Assembly (NCBI GenBank): GCA_963665215.2 | Contig: CAXXWW010000002.1 | Location: forward strand, 186,001 to 250,000 | Length of the DNA: 64,000 bases | From: G963665215 sp963665215 | GTDB lineage: Bacteria > Chloroflexota > Dehalococcoidia > Lucifugimonadales > CAUZJF01 | Direction: 5' to 3' | Shown: piece by piece, positions 62,834 through 64,000 of the stretch | Position numbering within the stretch: position 1 is the stretch's first letter | Layout: the number at the start of each line of letters is the position of its first letter | Position numbers and translations under genes: made by a program | The notes under the pieces: generated by a model | The model's database searches: none | What the model was told of the DNA's origin: nothing | Seen by the model: the letters and a program-made list of their open reading frames with translations, nothing else

Positions 62834-63802
62834 ATGAAGATCGTCATGACCAGGACACCCAGCGAAGAGGCGGCTGAGGTCGAGTTCGTTAAAGAGCTCC
62901 AGGCCGATTTTCCGGCTGTGACCTTCGAGGCCGCGCAGACCGTCGAAGAGCAGATGCGCCTGATTCGAGACGCCGACGCGTACTACGGCTGGCCGTCCCG
63001 AGACGTTTTTCTGGCGGCGGAGCGGCTCCGCTGGCTCCACTGTCCGGGCACGGGAATCGACCGCATCACCGCGATTCCTGAGCTGATCGACAGCGATGTA
63101 GTGCTCACCAACGCCCGCGGTCCTCACGCCGGTCCAATGGCCGACCACGTCTTCGGCATGATGATAACCCTTACGCACCGGCTGCGCGAGCAGTGGGAGG
63201 ACCAGCAGGCCCACCGCTGGGAGCCGTTGAAGTACTACGGGCGGTTCGTGGAGCTGAGCGGCAGTACGATGGGCATCCTCGCGCTGGGCGACATCGGTAT
63301 GGCCATCGCGAGACGGGCCCACGGCTTCGGAATGCTAGTATACGCCGTCGACACGCGCCCCATGCCAGCGCCTGCGGAGGTCAGGGAAGTGTGGGGGATG
63401 GAGCGGCTGGATGAGCTGATGCAGATGTCAGACTGGTTCGTCGTCACCGCGCCACTGACCGAGGAGAGCCGCGGGCTCATAGACAGGCGCCGTGTAGAGC
63501 AGCTCAAGGATGGCGCCTACGTTGTCGTGATCTCGCGGGGCAAAATCGTCGACGAGAAGGCGCTGGTCGACTCTCTGCGATCCGGCCGGCTGGCTGGGGC
63601 CGCTCTGGACGCGCTGGCGGAAGAGCCCCTTCCCAGCGATAGCCCACTGTGGGACATGGACAACGTCGTCGTGTCGCCTCACGCCTCGGCGTTGACGCCG
63701 GATATGTCCGAGGGGCGAAGGCGGATTTTCAAGGAGAACCTTCGCCGATTTCTGGCCAACGAGCCCTTCCTCTACGTGTGCGACAAGCGCGCGGGCTTCT
63801 AG
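62834..63802 (+). CDS. D-2-hydroxyacid dehydrogenase (NAD-dependent)
   Basis: 322 aa from the ATG at 62834, with AGGAGG nine bases upstream. Substrate domain with LHCPGTGIDRI, NAD-binding domain with MGILALGDIGMAIARRA (GxGxxG replaced by ALGDIG, Gly at the third position kept), then the catalytic Arg in VVISRGKIVDEKAL, Glu in LAEEPLPSDSPLW and His in VSPHASALT. It interconverts a 2-oxo acid and a D-2-hydroxy acid. Substrate unknown. Confidence 0.87.
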   Translation: MKIVMTRTPSEEAAEVEFVKELQADFPAVTFEAAQTVEEQMRLIRDADAYYGWPSRDVFLAAERLRWLHCPGTGIDRITAIPELIDSDVVLTNARGPHAGPMADHVFGMMITLTHRLREQWEDQQAHRWEPLKYYGRFVELSGSTMGILALGDIGMAIARRAHGFGMLVYAVDTRPMPAPAEVREVWGMERLDELMQMSDWFVVTAPLTEESRGLIDRRRVEQLKDGAYVVVISRGKIVDEKALVDSLRSGRLAGAALDALAEEPLPSDSPLWDMDNVVVSPHASALTPDMSEGRRRIFKENLRRFLANEPFLYVCDKRAGF

Positions 63803-63844
63803 CGCCGCGCGAGGCGTCGGTCCGTCGGTGCGGTGGTAGCCGCC

Positions 63845-63874
63845 GTGACATGCAAATACCCCGGGCTATATAAT
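63845..63874 (+). promoter_or_regulatory. Promoter of the tRNA-Leu gene
   Basis: GTGACA (63845-63850), 18-bp spacer, perfect TATAAT (63869-63874), 27 bp before the tRNA. Confidence 0.65.
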
Positions 63875-63900
63875 GATCGACGACGCCACTGGCGCGCCGT

Positions 63901-63982
63901 GGGGAAGTGTCGGAATTGGTAGACGAGCGTGGTTTAGGACCACGTGCCGCAAGGCGTGGGAGTTCGAGTCTCCCCTTCCCCA
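63901..63982 (+). tRNA. tRNA-Leu (anticodon TAG)
   Basis: Acceptor arm GGGGAAG/CTTCCCC, anticodon arm CGTGG-TTTAGGA-CCACG, variable arm of class II type, T arm GGGAGTTCGAGTCTCCC, discriminator A. 82 nt; CCA is not encoded. Confidence 0.95.
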
Positions 63983-64000
63983 CTCACCCACTTCCGGCTC

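Overview
The window looks like chromosomal DNA of a GC-rich, free-living bacterium of the phylum Chloroflexota, probably in the Dehalococcoidia/SAR202 neighbourhood. That placement is an inference. It rests on the gene mix: two enolase-superfamily (mandelate racemase/muconate lactonizing) enzymes, a penicillin-acylase homologue, a D-aminoacylase, a CBS-less IMP dehydrogenase, an HemQ-like protein, ETF and MetF-like genes, and a secreted-protein tail of the MHVGDLDG type. No rRNA or other phylogenetic marker was checked. Most genes are ordinary core or catabolic genes. The accessory content is two insertion sequences and a striking number of small, frameshifted or truncated genes.

Layout. 1-6.2 kb: partial citrate synthase, a TPP enzyme, an HemQ-like protein, a small membrane-protein locus broken by a 191-bp tandem duplication, and a nitrite/sulfite reductase with an attenuator-like leader. 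6.2-9.7 kb: RNase Y, YmdB-type phosphodiesterase and a PHP phosphoesterase, an RNA/nucleotide-turnover cluster. 10-14.2 kb: plsY, a B-box membrane protein, an Lrp regulator, dgkA and aspS. 14.3-19.3 kb: methyltransferase, D-aminoacylase, TauE permease and an enolase-superfamily dehydratase. 19.1-24 kb: the mobile zone, with a frameshifted IS481-type element, a 3-hydroxyacyl-CoA dehydrogenase, an intact IS256-type element and the severed tail of a secreted protein. 24-28 kb: a lipoprotein and a giant FtsX-type permease. 28.4-35 kb: a minus-strand operon for a branched-chain 2-oxoacid dehydrogenase (E1alpha, E1beta, E2) with lipB and a penicillin acylase. 35-41.5 kb: a response regulator with a degenerate receiver, a 50-aa gene coupled to a rhodanese, a second enolase-superfamily enzyme, two tRNA-Ser genes and etfBA. 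42-50 kb: a zinc-ribbon protein, MetF-like reductase, hydrolase, lipA, an RlmD-type methyltransferase, maf, tatB-tatC and convergent tatA. 50-64 kb: lexA, rpsT, relA/spoT, hisS, prfA-prmC, small hypotheticals, GuaB3-type IMPDH, queG, a D-2-hydroxyacid dehydrogenase and tRNA-Leu.

How the parts fit. lipA and lipB make the lipoyl cofactor that the E2 subunit carries. The oxoacid dehydrogenase, ETF, hydroxyacyl-CoA dehydrogenase and citrate synthase together suggest aerobic oxidation of branched-chain amino or fatty acids. Housekeeping genes are served by two readable promoter types. One is the standard -35/-10 pair (TTGAC- with a 16-18 bp spacer). The other is an extended -10 (TGN-TATAMT) with no -35, which recurs in front of many genes here. 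No CRISPR array, prophage or defence island was seen.
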